Shown here one piece after another: positions 7,732 to 15,000 of a stretch of DNA of 64,000 nt. The translations under genes and the position numbers were made by a program. Every line of letters starts with the position of its first letter. Within the stretch, counting starts at the first letter, position 1. The notes under the pieces were generated by a model. The model had not been told where the DNA came from. It ran no database searches and saw only the letters and a program-made list of their open reading frames with translations. Source of the DNA: Actinomycetes bacterium (GTDB taxonomy: Bacteria; Actinomycetota; Actinomycetes; Mycobacteriales; Mycobacteriaceae); contig JAEYUQ010000002.1 of assembly GCA_023432405.1 (NCBI GenBank), forward strand, positions 46,447 to 110,446. Reading direction: 5' to 3'.

Positions 7732-8745
7732 ATGTTTAACACCCATCTTTTTGGTGTTGCCTCGAGCACCTCCTCTGCTCCCACTCGAGACGCCTCCCAG
7801 TTCACGCGCGAGCACATCACCACTCCTAACGTCGGAAAAGGAGAACCAGCTCTCGCGGTAGACGTCGGCGGAACCTTCATCAAGGCAGGGCTTGTCTCCT
7901 CTGAGGGAGATTTCGTGGACATCACCCGAATCCCTACCCCCAACACTAATCAAGACCGCTCAGAAGACATCATCCATGCCATCGAAACTCTCTACCAGGG
8001 TTACACCTTCGCTGCTGAATCCCCTACCCGTGTATCGGTAATCTTGCCAGGCACCGTAGATGATGAACGCGGTATCGGGCTTCATTCAGAAAACCTAGGG
8101 TGGAATAACGTTCCCTTTGCCGACATCCTCACCGAAAAGCTCGGCGTCCCCACCCGTGTTACTCACGACGTCCGTGGTTCCGGGATTGCTGAATACAAGC
8201 TCGGCTACGCTTCTGAGTTTCGTAATTTTATGGTGCTCACCATAGGTACAGGCATTGCTGGAGCTATCTTTCTCAACGGAGAGTTGGTGGTCTCCGACGG
8301 GTACGCAGGCGAAATAGGACATATTCCTGTGTATGGCTTCGATGGAATGCTCTGCAAGTGTGGTCAACGCGGCTGCACGGAGACAGCCGCCTCGGCCGCC
8401 TCCATCATCACTGAATACAACCGTATTGCCCCGGATTCTGTGAACGATGCTAGCCAAGTAGTCGCCCGCATGAAGGAAGGAGACGCTGCCGCCACGCGAG
8501 TCTGGGACAATGCCACCACTGGATTGGCTCGGGCAATTGCCCTGGTGGAAACCATTGTGGCTCCTGAAGCCGTGTTGCTTGCTGGAGGTCTAGCCCAAGC
8601 AGGAGAGGATCTTCTCAAGCCTATTCAGGACAAGCTAGACAATCTCCTCACCTTCCAGAGGATGCCACAGCTGTTGGTATCAAAGCTGGTGGGCGTGGCT
8701 GGGCTTTCAGGTGCAGCACTTCTCAGTCGCATTCTTGAGTTCTAG
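7732..8745 (+). CDS. ROK-family sugar kinase, candidate N-acetylgalactosamine kinase
   Basis: A 337-residue ROK kinase. Visible motifs: phosphate-binding AVDVGGTFIKAG, the catalytic region DVRGSGIAEYKLG, LTIGTGIAGAIF, the ROK zinc motif GHIPV..CKCGQRGCTE, and VLLAGGLAQ. The reading frame opens at 7633, inside the palindrome, but the ATG at 7732 is chosen because AAGGAG lies 7 bases upstream. About 45 residues precede the kinase core, longer than usual. It is divergent from the six-gene operon and shares its regulatory region. It should phosphorylate the sugar imported by the MFS permease at the 6-hydroxyl. GlcNAc or glucose kinase activity is possible; GalNAc is favoured by context. Confidence 0.85.
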   Translation: MFNTHLFGVASSTSSAPTRDASQFTREHITTPNVGKGEPALAVDVGGTFIKAGLVSSEGDFVDITRIPTPNTNQDRSEDIIHAIETLYQGYTFAAESPTRVSVILPGTVDDERGIGLHSENLGWNNVPFADILTEKLGVPTRVTHDVRGSGIAEYKLGYASEFRNFMVLTIGTGIAGAIFLNGELVVSDGYAGEIGHIPVYGFDGMLCKCGQRGCTETAASAASIITEYNRIAPDSVNDASQVVARMKEGDAAATRVWDNATTGLARAIALVETIVAPEAVLLAGGLAQAGEDLLKPIQDKLDNLLTFQRMPQLLVSKLVGVAGLSGAALLSRILEF

Positions 8746-8752
8746 TGCGCGT

Positions 8753-9619
8753 CTAGGAAGTAATCTTCCGGAAGCGTGTCAGGGTTGCCCGTGCAGTAAT
8801 GGTCATGGTATCCGGCAAAGCATCTACTCGCCGTTTGAGCTCCTCGCGCTCAATATGGCGGGCGGAAGGGCTCATACCCACCTGAGCCAAAATAGCTTCG
8901 CGGTCAAGATCCATAGAGAAACTCAACAGCTCTGGATCTGTGATTAACTCCAAATAACCCTGAGCCTGAGCAACCATACGCTCCACTTTTCCAGGCTCCA
9001 CATCGAGAATCCCCAAAGGCTCGCGCAGCTCTGCTAGGTGGCCCACCTCCCCGGTGAGGACCACAACCTCACCCTCGGGCTTGAGCACCCGCGCAAATTC
9101 GGGAGCATTCCGTGGAGCAAAAATTGAGGTCACCACATCCACCGAGCAATCTAAAAGCGGTAGCCGCTCCCAGGCATCCGCCACCACTGCCCCCAACCTG
9201 GGATGCGCTTTTGCCAGCATTTTTGCTGCTGGAACCGAAATATCCATACCGACGCCGCGGGAACCAAGGACGTCGTCAAGGGTATGTGAGAGATAAAACC
9301 CAGTACCTGCGCCAATTTCCGCTATCACCGGCTCAGCATCATCATCGGCGGCGTTCACACTATGGCGAACAACCGCTGACACCGCCTCCACGAAGGGCGC
9401 AAAGTGCCCGCGAGAAAGGAAAGCCTCTCGAGCCTGAATCATCTCCAGGCTGTCACCATCGAACTTGCGCCCATTGTTTCCAAAGAGGGAGACGTACCCC
9501 TGCTTAGCGATGTCATAGCTGTGGCCTGTGGCAGATACCAAGGTCTGAGAATCCTGGGATAATACCAAGGGCGAACCATCAATGGGATCAGCTAAAACAT
9601 CAGTAATTGAACGGAGCAT
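8753..9619 (-). CDS. RlmA-type 23S rRNA (guanine-N1) methyltransferase
   Basis: A 288-residue SAM-dependent methyltransferase. Visible: the RlmA-type N-terminal fold (GHSYDIAKQGYVSLF), the linker EMIQAREAFLSRGHF, the SAM-binding motif IAEIGAGTGFYL, and IFAPRNAPEFARVLKPEG. In E. coli RlmA the N-terminus holds a zinc finger (CPLC...C..H). Here these positions read DPID and SATGH, so the cysteines are gone although the GH remains. Members of this group methylate G745 or G748 in domain II of 23S rRNA, and some give macrolide or mycinamicin resistance; which base is modified here is not determinable. It is convergent with the ROK kinase gene (7-base gap). Confidence 0.8.
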   Translation of the reverse strand: MLRSITDVLADPIDGSPLVLSQDSQTLVSATGHSYDIAKQGYVSLFGNNGRKFDGDSLEMIQAREAFLSRGHFAPFVEAVSAVVRHSVNAADDDAEPVIAEIGAGTGFYLSHTLDDVLGSRGVGMDISVPAAKMLAKAHPRLGAVVADAWERLPLLDCSVDVVTSIFAPRNAPEFARVLKPEGEVVVLTGEVGHLAELREPLGILDVEPGKVERMVAQAQGYLELITDPELLSFSMDLDREAILAQVGMSPSARHIEREELKRRVDALPDTMTITARATLTRFRKITS

Positions 9620-9636
9620 ACCTATTTTTCTACAAC

Positions 9637-9663
9637 AAAAACCCGGGCTGATGAAAGCCCGGG
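9637..9663 (-). terminator. Rho-independent terminator after the DUF3117 gene
   Basis: CCCGGGCT (9642-9649) pairs perfectly with AGCCCGGG (9656-9663) around a 6-base loop. On the minus strand the stem is followed by TTTTT (9641-9637). It lies 38 bases beyond the DUF3117 stop codon and before the methyltransferase start. Confidence 0.85.
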
Positions 9664-9700
9664 GAAGTACGGGTCACTGGAGTGACACCGGAAATGTGGT

Positions 9701-9868
9701 TTAGGCAGAAGCGTCCAAGAGCAGCTGACCCAGTTCTGCAGCTTCTGCTTTATTGAGCTCGATGACCAAGCGTCCACCGCCATCGGAAGGAATTCGCATA
9801 ACAATCTTGCGATTTTCAATTTCTGCTTCCATAGGACCGCTACCAGTCCGGGGTTTCATTGCGGCCAT
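9701..9868 (-). CDS. DUF3117 family protein, 55 residues
   Basis: A short gene reading MAAMKPRTGSGPMEAE at its start and ending LGQLLLDASA. This is the highly conserved actinobacterial DUF3117 protein (Rv1211 in M. tuberculosis), whose function is unknown. It has a strong AAGGAGG 7 bases before the ATG and a terminator just downstream, so it can be an independent transcript. The position between a DivIVA-like gene and downstream genes matches mycobacterial gene order. Confidence 0.92.
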   Translation of the reverse strand: MAAMKPRTGSGPMEAEIENRKIVMRIPSDGGGRLVIELNKAEAAELGQLLLDASA

Positions 9869-9957
9869 AGGCTGACCCTCCTTGAGATAAAGTCTCCTCG
9901 AGATAACTTCTAGGTAACTCTTACAAGTGTAACCCGTAAAAGCTTATTTTGGGTGGG

Positions 9958-10431
9958 CTAATCTACCCCCAGTGGGGGAAGTCCATCGGCTCGCGGAGAA
10001 GAGGAGGAAGGTTCCTGCCCCAGAAGGGTATCCTCATTCCCCTCGACAAACTGCAAGGTTGAGGCCTGCGAGATTGTGTCGTCTTCCAGCTCAATCTGGG
10101 GCTCCCCTGTCTCCTCTATCAGAGACTGCGCAGCTGGAGGCTGAAGAGCTTTCTGCTGTAAAGCCTCTTTCTCACGTAATGCTTCCTCCTTGGCTAGGAG
10201 TGCTTCCAAGAGACTATCGACCTGTTCGGGACGATAACCCCGCCAGGCGATTTCTAGCCGAACGTCCCCGTAACGGTTTTCTTCAATGGCTCTGCGGTTA
10301 GCTTCCATGAGGGTATGGGAATCTTCCGCAGGGGGCAAGGTTTCTCCCCGCCCAAAGACAAGCCCGAATATGATCACCGCAGCGATAACAACAATTGCCA
10401 AAACCAGGATAAGCAGGATATATGCGAGCAT
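9958..10431 (-). CDS. DivIVA-domain membrane protein
   Basis: A 157-residue protein with one N-terminal transmembrane helix (residues about 3-27) and then a DivIVA-like stretch (WRGYRPEQVDSLLEALLAKEEA) leading into a short coiled coil and an acidic, disordered C-terminus (LEDDTISQ). It corresponds by position and architecture to mycobacterial Rv1209. A role at the cell pole or septum is plausible by analogy but not shown. The ATG at 10431 has AGGGAAG upstream. Confidence 0.75.
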   Translation of the reverse strand: MLAYILLILVLAIVVIAAVIIFGLVFGRGETLPPAEDSHTLMEANRRAIEENRYGDVRLEIAWRGYRPEQVDSLLEALLAKEEALREKEALQQKALQPPAAQSLIEETGEPQIELEDDTISQASTLQFVEGNEDTLLGQEPSSSSPRADGLPPLGVD

Positions 10432-10488
10432 AAAAGAAACTTCCCTCGAACTGTTCTGGTAGTAATGCAGCCTTAGCCTAGCAAGCCC

Positions 10489-11238
10489 TTAGGACGTTGG
10501 CGTGTGAGACAGGATATGGTTGACTGCTTCAGAAACTGAATCAGTTACCAGGAACATATCCAGATCCTGTGGCCCCAACATTCCTTGAGCCCTCAGAGTG
10601 TTTTCCATCCACTCCACAAGTGGCCCCCAATGCTCAGTTCCCATAAGCACGATGGGGTAATTCCTCACCTTCTGGGTTTGCACCATCACCAGGACCTCAT
10701 AGAGCTCATCGAGAGTTCCAAAGCCGCCTGGAAAGAACACAAAGGCTTGGGAGTATTTGAGAAACATCGTTTTACGAGCAAAAAAATAGCGGAAATTCAC
10801 TCCCAGATCCACATACTCATTCAGGCTTTGCTCATGAGGAAGTTCAATCCCCAACCCAATGCTGACTCCCCCTGCCTCATGGGCACCCTTATTTGCCGCT
10901 TCCATAATTCCAGGCCCACCCCCGGTAATCACGGCGTAATCATGCCTGGCCACATGGCTAGCCACGTCCACAGCCGCCTGATACCACCGCGAGGAGGACG
11001 TCAACCGCGCAGAGCCAAACACTGTCACCGCAGACCCTACGGTGGCCAACGCATCAAAACCAGTGACAAATTCGCTCTGTATTCTCAGGACCCGCCAGGG
11101 ATCATCGTGAATCCACTCTGTACTCTGACCGTGAGCAAGGAGACGCTGGTCATAGGTAGAATCCTGCTGGCCATCGTCTCGTACCAAAAATGGACCACGG
11201 AGAATGCGACGTTCTTTCTGTGAATCTGAAGTACTCAT
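10489..11238 (-). CDS. LOG-family protein (TIGR00730)
   Basis: A 249-residue LOG / lysine-decarboxylase-like protein with the two nucleotide-binding signatures of the family, GGGPGIMEAANKGA and PGGFGTLDELYE. Family members release free cytokinin bases or hydrolyse nucleoside monophosphates (Rv1205 is the mycobacterial LOG). The reading frame also has GTG at 11241, but the ATG at 11238 is exactly 7 bases after a TAAGGT -10 element, which fits a leaderless start. It is 22 bases downstream of dapE on the same strand. Confidence 0.88.
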   Translation of the reverse strand: MSTSDSQKERRILRGPFLVRDDGQQDSTYDQRLLAHGQSTEWIHDDPWRVLRIQSEFVTGFDALATVGSAVTVFGSARLTSSSRWYQAAVDVASHVARHDYAVITGGGPGIMEAANKGAHEAGGVSIGLGIELPHEQSLNEYVDLGVNFRYFFARKTMFLKYSQAFVFFPGGFGTLDELYEVLVMVQTQKVRNYPIVLMGTEHWGPLVEWMENTLRAQGMLGPQDLDMFLVTDSVSEAVNHILSHTPTS

Positions 11239-11245
11239 CACAGTG

Positions 11246-11251
11246 ACCTTA
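11246..11251 (-). promoter_or_regulatory. -10 element for a leaderless LOG transcript
   Basis: TAAGGT on the minus strand ends 7 bases before the ATG at 11238. AAGG within it could instead act as a weak ribosome-binding site for a transcript coming from dapE. Confidence 0.45.
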
Positions 11252-11260
11252 ACCCGAAAG

Positions 11261-12415
11261 CTATCGCTCGTCTGAACAGGCAGTTAAAAAGCTGCTTAAC
11301 ACCTGCGCCAGCTGGGTAATCTGGCTGACGGGGCACTGCTCATCCTTCTTGTGCGCATAGGCGGGATCACCAGCGCCCAGATTCACTGCTGGAATTCCCA
11401 TCTGCGCAAAGCGAGCCACATCAGTCCACCCAAACTTGGGAGAGACACGCCCACCCACTGCTGCTACCAACTGGTGAGCAAGAGCGGAATCAAGTCCCGG
11501 AGCCGCAGCCTGAGCGACGTCGTCAAGCTCAATGGTGACTGCACCCACGCGCTCCAGGTCCTCCACGGCAAGCACCTCCCGCAGATGTGCCACAGCGTCC
11601 TCAACACTGCGGTGCGGAGCATAACGGAAATTAACAAAGAACCAGGCCTCATCGGGAATGGTGTTGTTGGCCACACCAGCTTCCATGCGAACGATATTAA
11701 GCCCCTCACGGTACTCCAAACCGTCAATGGTGACATTCTGTGGCGTATAGCTGGCAATGCGATTTATCACGGGCGCCAGTACATGAACAGCATTTCGCCC
11801 CAACCAGGCTCGAGCCGAATGGGCCCGTTCCCCATGCCCGATGACTTTCATCCGAATACTTCCTTGGCACCCAGCCTCAACGACGCCGTTAGAAGGCTCC
11901 CCCAGAAGAGCAAAATCACCCTCTAACCACTCAGGATGGTGTTGTTGAAGATGCCCCAAACCATTGAAATGAGTAGCCACCTCCTCCCCCTCATAGGCAA
12001 TAAAGGTGAGATCCCGAGTTAGAGCAGGATCTGCGGCCAGAGCTGCAAAAGTGTGCAGGTACACAGCCAAGCCGGACTTCATATCCACAGCACCGCAACC
12101 AAACAACGTGTCAATCCCAGAGGTGTTGTCCGGGCCTGAGGCAGGGACAACACGACGACTACTGGGCACATTGTCTGCGATGGGAACAGTGTCACAGTGT
12201 CCGGCCAGAATCACGCGAGATCCAAGATGACGGTGGGTTCGCGCGACAATGGTGTTACCGTGGCGCAACACCTCCACTCCGGCAGACTCCTGCAGAGGTA
12301 GCAGTGACTGGTAGATGGCGTCTGCTATGGCCTTTTCGGAATGTGAGGGACTAGGTATATCCATCAGCGCTTGGGTGAGGGATACAGGATCATCGTTCAG
12401 GCGGAGAGTATTCAC
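11261..12415 (-). CDS. dapE: Succinyl-diaminopimelate desuccinylase
   Basis: A 384-residue M20 metallopeptidase that hydrolyses N-succinyl-LL-diaminopimelate in lysine and peptidoglycan precursor synthesis. Metal and catalytic motifs are visible: LAGHCDTVP (His and catalytic Asp), GCGAVDMKSGLA (bridging Asp), YEGEEVATHFNG (catalytic Glu-Glu), LLGEPSNG and the C-terminal AYAHKKDE (metal His). Start is GTG at 12415, seven bases after a TAGTCT -10 element and with no ribosome-binding site, so the mRNA is probably leaderless. It is divergent from the dapD paralogue by 33 bases, and dapD itself lies 2.6 kb away. Confidence 0.93.
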   Translation of the reverse strand: MNTLRLNDDPVSLTQALMDIPSPSHSEKAIADAIYQSLLPLQESAGVEVLRHGNTIVARTHRHLGSRVILAGHCDTVPIADNVPSSRRVVPASGPDNTSGIDTLFGCGAVDMKSGLAVYLHTFAALAADPALTRDLTFIAYEGEEVATHFNGLGHLQQHHPEWLEGDFALLGEPSNGVVEAGCQGSIRMKVIGHGERAHSARAWLGRNAVHVLAPVINRIASYTPQNVTIDGLEYREGLNIVRMEAGVANNTIPDEAWFFVNFRYAPHRSVEDAVAHLREVLAVEDLERVGAVTIELDDVAQAAAPGLDSALAHQLVAAVGGRVSPKFGWTDVARFAQMGIPAVNLGAGDPAYAHKKDEQCPVSQITQLAQVLSSFLTACSDER

Positions 12416-12422
12416 GGAACTC

Positions 12423-12441
12423 AGACTACAAAAGTTAGACT
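12423..12441. promoter_or_regulatory. Back-to-back leaderless promoters for dapE and the dapD paralogue
   Basis: TAGTCT on the minus strand (12428-12423) and TAGACT on the plus strand (12436-12441) each end 7 bases before a start codon (GTG 12415 and ATG 12449). Only 7 bases separate the two hexamers, so the polymerase footprints must overlap. Confidence 0.6.
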
Positions 12442-12448
12442 GCTATGT

Positions 12449-13384
12449 ATGACTGTGAAGGGTGCTCAAGCAATTGGAATTGCCAGCATTGCTATCGACG
12501 GATCCGTTCTGGATGTGTGGTATCCACAGCCCGAGGTCATTACTTCTGGAGACATGAAAGAGCTCACTGGCACCCGCAGAATTGGCGCCCATGAGTTGCC
12601 ACCTAAGCTGTTATCCCTGGTCAAACTCGATCCCGACCGGGGAGTAGAACAGGTGGGAGTACTGACCACCATTCGAAACTTAGCTGCAGATCCTATTGAT
12701 ACTTACGATATCTATCTGCGGTTGCATCTGCTGAGCCACCGAAAGGTGGCACCCAATCACCTCAACCTCCACAATGCCATGAATCTCATCAACACGGTGG
12801 TGTGGACGAATAAGGGCCCCACCCTGCCCGACAACTTTGAGGCCATTCGCACCTCCTTGCGCTCCCGCGGTCTCATTCATGTGTACGGCATAGACAAGCT
12901 CCCACGCATGGTGGACTATGTGGTTCCCACCGAAATCAACATTGCAGAGGCAGAACGTGTACGCCTGGGGGCTTACCTGGCTCCAGGAACTGTTGTGGTT
13001 CGGGAAGGCTACGTCTCCTATAACGCTGGAAGTTTGGGTGCTTGCCGTATTGAAGGTCGCCTCACCTCTGGAGTGACTCTGGGGGAAGGATGCGTGATTG
13101 GATTATCTGCTATTTTGCAGGCAGAACCAGGGCACGGATTCGCTGGAGAACGTATCCCTATTCACCTGGGTAAAGGGTGCATTCTCGAACCTGCAGCAGG
13201 TCTTGTAGGACTAAGTATTGGTAATAACTGCCGTATTGGTTCAGGAGTCTTGCTGGATAGACACAGCCAGCTTTACGACGCCACAACACACACCACTATT
13301 GATGCCACAGAGCTTGAACATCGGTCAGATTGGTCTGTGAGCCATGAAACGGGCCATGAAATTCCGGTGATTCGCTTCTCCTAA
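12449..13384 (+). CDS. DapD paralogue (tetrahydrodipicolinate N-succinyltransferase-like)
   Basis: A 311-residue left-handed beta-helix protein clearly related to DapD: GSVLDVWYPQPEV at the start, DKLPRMVDYVVPTE, and VRLGAYLAPGTVVVREGYV. Compared with the true dapD at 15001, the substrate/cofactor loop around GTLSGGGK is replaced by ILQAEPGHGFAGE, GANAGIGI by EPAAGLVGL, and the C-terminus diverges. The presumed catalytic Glu of IEGR is kept. It may therefore be an altered-specificity or regulatory subunit. The frame opens at 12371, but the ATG at 12449 matches the DapD N-terminus and follows a -10 hexamer by 7 bases. The dapD paralogue-permease-dapD order is shared with C. glutamicum. Confidence 0.82.
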   Translation: MTVKGAQAIGIASIAIDGSVLDVWYPQPEVITSGDMKELTGTRRIGAHELPPKLLSLVKLDPDRGVEQVGVLTTIRNLAADPIDTYDIYLRLHLLSHRKVAPNHLNLHNAMNLINTVVWTNKGPTLPDNFEAIRTSLRSRGLIHVYGIDKLPRMVDYVVPTEINIAEAERVRLGAYLAPGTVVVREGYVSYNAGSLGACRIEGRLTSGVTLGEGCVIGLSAILQAEPGHGFAGERIPIHLGKGCILEPAAGLVGLSIGNNCRIGSGVLLDRHSQLYDATTHTTIDATELEHRSDWSVSHETGHEIPVIRFS

Positions 13385-13402
13385 CTGCGCCTAGGATACA
13401 AA

Positions 13403-13434
13403 ATGCAGTGAGCTTCAGCGTATGCTCACTGCAT
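13403..13434. promoter_or_regulatory. Perfect palindrome over the permease -10 and start codon
   Basis: ATGCAGTGAGC (13403-13413) and GCTCACTGCAT (13424-13434) are a perfect 11-bp inverted repeat around 10 bases. The right arm covers the TATGCT -10 region (13421-13426) and reaches into the ATG at 13433. It could be a repressor operator or, in RNA, a hairpin sequestering the start. Confidence 0.6.
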
Positions 13435-14944
13435 GACCAATAACACGGCCACTGATACAACACCAGAGCAGCCTGGGCAGCTCGGTAGAGAACTCAAAAC
13501 ACGACACCTGACCATGATGGGCTTAGGGTCTGCCATTGGCGCCGGACTCTTCCTAGGAACCGGAGTTGGCATTAAAGCCGCAGGTCCTGTGATTCTTTTG
13601 GCCTATCTCATAGCTGGCGTTGCAGTGTTCTTCGTGATGCAAATGCTCGGCGAAATGGCAGCCGCTCGTCCCACCTCCGCAGCCTTTGCCTCCTATGCAG
13701 AATCCGCATTTGGCTCCTGGGCAGGATTCACGATGGGATGGCTCTACTGGTTCATGCTCATCATGGTGTTAGGCACCGAAATGACTGGTGCTGCAGCAAT
13801 CATGGGTTCCTGGTTCGGGGTTGAACCGTGGATACCAGCATTTGTGTGCATCATCTTCTTCGTCATCGTGAACTTTGCCCATGTAGGAAACTTCGGCGCC
13901 TTTGAGTTCTGGTTTGCTTTCATCAAAGTAGCCGTCATTGTGGTGTTCATCATCATCGGTATTCTGCTTATCTTCGGCCTTTTACCGGGGCACGAGTTCA
14001 TCGGAGCACAACACTTTAACTCTGTTGGTTTCATGCCCAACGGTTTGTCAGGATTTGCAGCGGGCCTTTTAGCAGTGGCATTTTCCTTCGGCGGTATCGA
14101 AATTGTCACCATTGCAGCTGCCGAATCTGAAAAGCCGGCCCAGTCCATCAAAGTAGCGGTGCGTTCTACTCTCTGGCGTATCGCGGTGTTCTACATCGGT
14201 TCGGTGCTCATTATCATCTTCCTTCTCCCCTTCGGCGCCATCAATGCCGCCAGTACTGCCGCAGAATCCCCCTTCACTGCGGTACTGGATATGGCGGGTA
14301 TCCCCGGCATTGTCACCGTCATGGAAGTAGTTATTGTCATCGCCTTGCTCTCGGCCTTCAATGCTCAGATTTTTGCTTCCTCCCGTATGACATACTCTAT
14401 GGGTTCTGTGGGCTATGCCGGTCCAGCTTCCCGCTGGCTGTCTCGAACAAACAGCCACGGGGTGCCTCTGAACTCAGTGATTGTCTCAATGGTGTTTGCT
14501 TTTGCCTCGGTGGGCTTGCAGTACTGGAACCCTCCAGGACTTCTGGAATTCCTCCTCAACGCCGTGGGCGGCTGCCTTATTGTTCTGTGGATCATGGTGA
14601 TTGCCAGCTACCTCAAGTTGCATCCCATTTTGAAGCGCAATGGGGAAATATCCACTGTTGAAGTTCGTTTCTTCCCTCTGGTACCCATTGCCACCCTTGT
14701 AGCTTTTGTGGCGCTCACTCTCCTCATGCTGACCGACCCCAGCGCCCGCAACCAAGTGATCTCTGTATCCGTGGTGGTTGTGATCCTGGTTGTCCTCTCC
14801 TTTGTGCCTGGAATCCGTACGAAAGGTCGTCACTTTCAAGGCTTCGCGACGATTCCCTCAGAAAATGCTGTGAAAGGTGGCTCGAATGGAGTTTCTGACC
14901 CCTTAGCAGCACAGGTTGAGGCTGAACCAAGGTCTGATCACTAA
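13433..14944 (+). CDS. APC-family amino-acid permease (AroP type)
   Basis: A 503-residue, 12-helix transporter of the amino acid/polyamine/organocation superfamily, amino acid transporter (AAT) subfamily. It opens with the family signature LKTRHLTMMGLGSAIGAGLF and has the conserved FSFGGIEIVTIAAAES in helix 6. The C-terminus is a short hydrophilic tail. The closest expected counterpart is the aromatic amino-acid permease AroP at the same site in C. glutamicum, but substrate specificity is not readable. The start is ATG at 13433, 6 bases after TATGCT and without a ribosome-binding site, so it is predicted leaderless. Confidence 0.88.
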   Translation: MTNNTATDTTPEQPGQLGRELKTRHLTMMGLGSAIGAGLFLGTGVGIKAAGPVILLAYLIAGVAVFFVMQMLGEMAAARPTSAAFASYAESAFGSWAGFTMGWLYWFMLIMVLGTEMTGAAAIMGSWFGVEPWIPAFVCIIFFVIVNFAHVGNFGAFEFWFAFIKVAVIVVFIIIGILLIFGLLPGHEFIGAQHFNSVGFMPNGLSGFAAGLLAVAFSFGGIEIVTIAAAESEKPAQSIKVAVRSTLWRIAVFYIGSVLIIIFLLPFGAINAASTAAESPFTAVLDMAGIPGIVTVMEVVIVIALLSAFNAQIFASSRMTYSMGSVGYAGPASRWLSRTNSHGVPLNSVIVSMVFAFASVGLQYWNPPGLLEFLLNAVGGCLIVLWIMVIASYLKLHPILKRNGEISTVEVRFFPLVPIATLVAFVALTLLMLTDPSARNQVISVSVVVVILVVLSFVPGIRTKGRHFQGFATIPSENAVKGGSNGVSDPLAAQVEAEPRSDH

Positions 14945-14993
14945 ACCCCACAACGGGGAGTAACTGAACTCCCCCACACCAATGGGGTAGTTT
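14945..14993 (+). promoter_or_regulatory. Nested hairpins and leaderless promoter before dapD
   Basis: GGGGAGT (14955-14961) pairs with ACTCCCC (14968-14974), nested within ACCCCA (14945-14950) / TGGGGT (14983-14988). The structure may end permease transcripts, though it has no long T run. TAGTTT (14988-14993) ends 7 bases before the dapD ATG at 15001 and is the likely -10 of a leaderless mRNA. Confidence 0.5.
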
Positions 14994-15000
14994 CTAGGCT

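Noticed and set aside
9622..9819. 65-residue minus-strand reading frame across the DUF3117 region
   Set aside because: It is out of frame with the real DUF3117 gene (9701-9868) and runs through a strong terminator hairpin.
12371..12448. N-terminal extension of the dapD paralogue
   Set aside because: It would overlap the dapE start on the opposite strand, is not DapD-like, and the ATG at 12449 fits both homology and promoter spacing.
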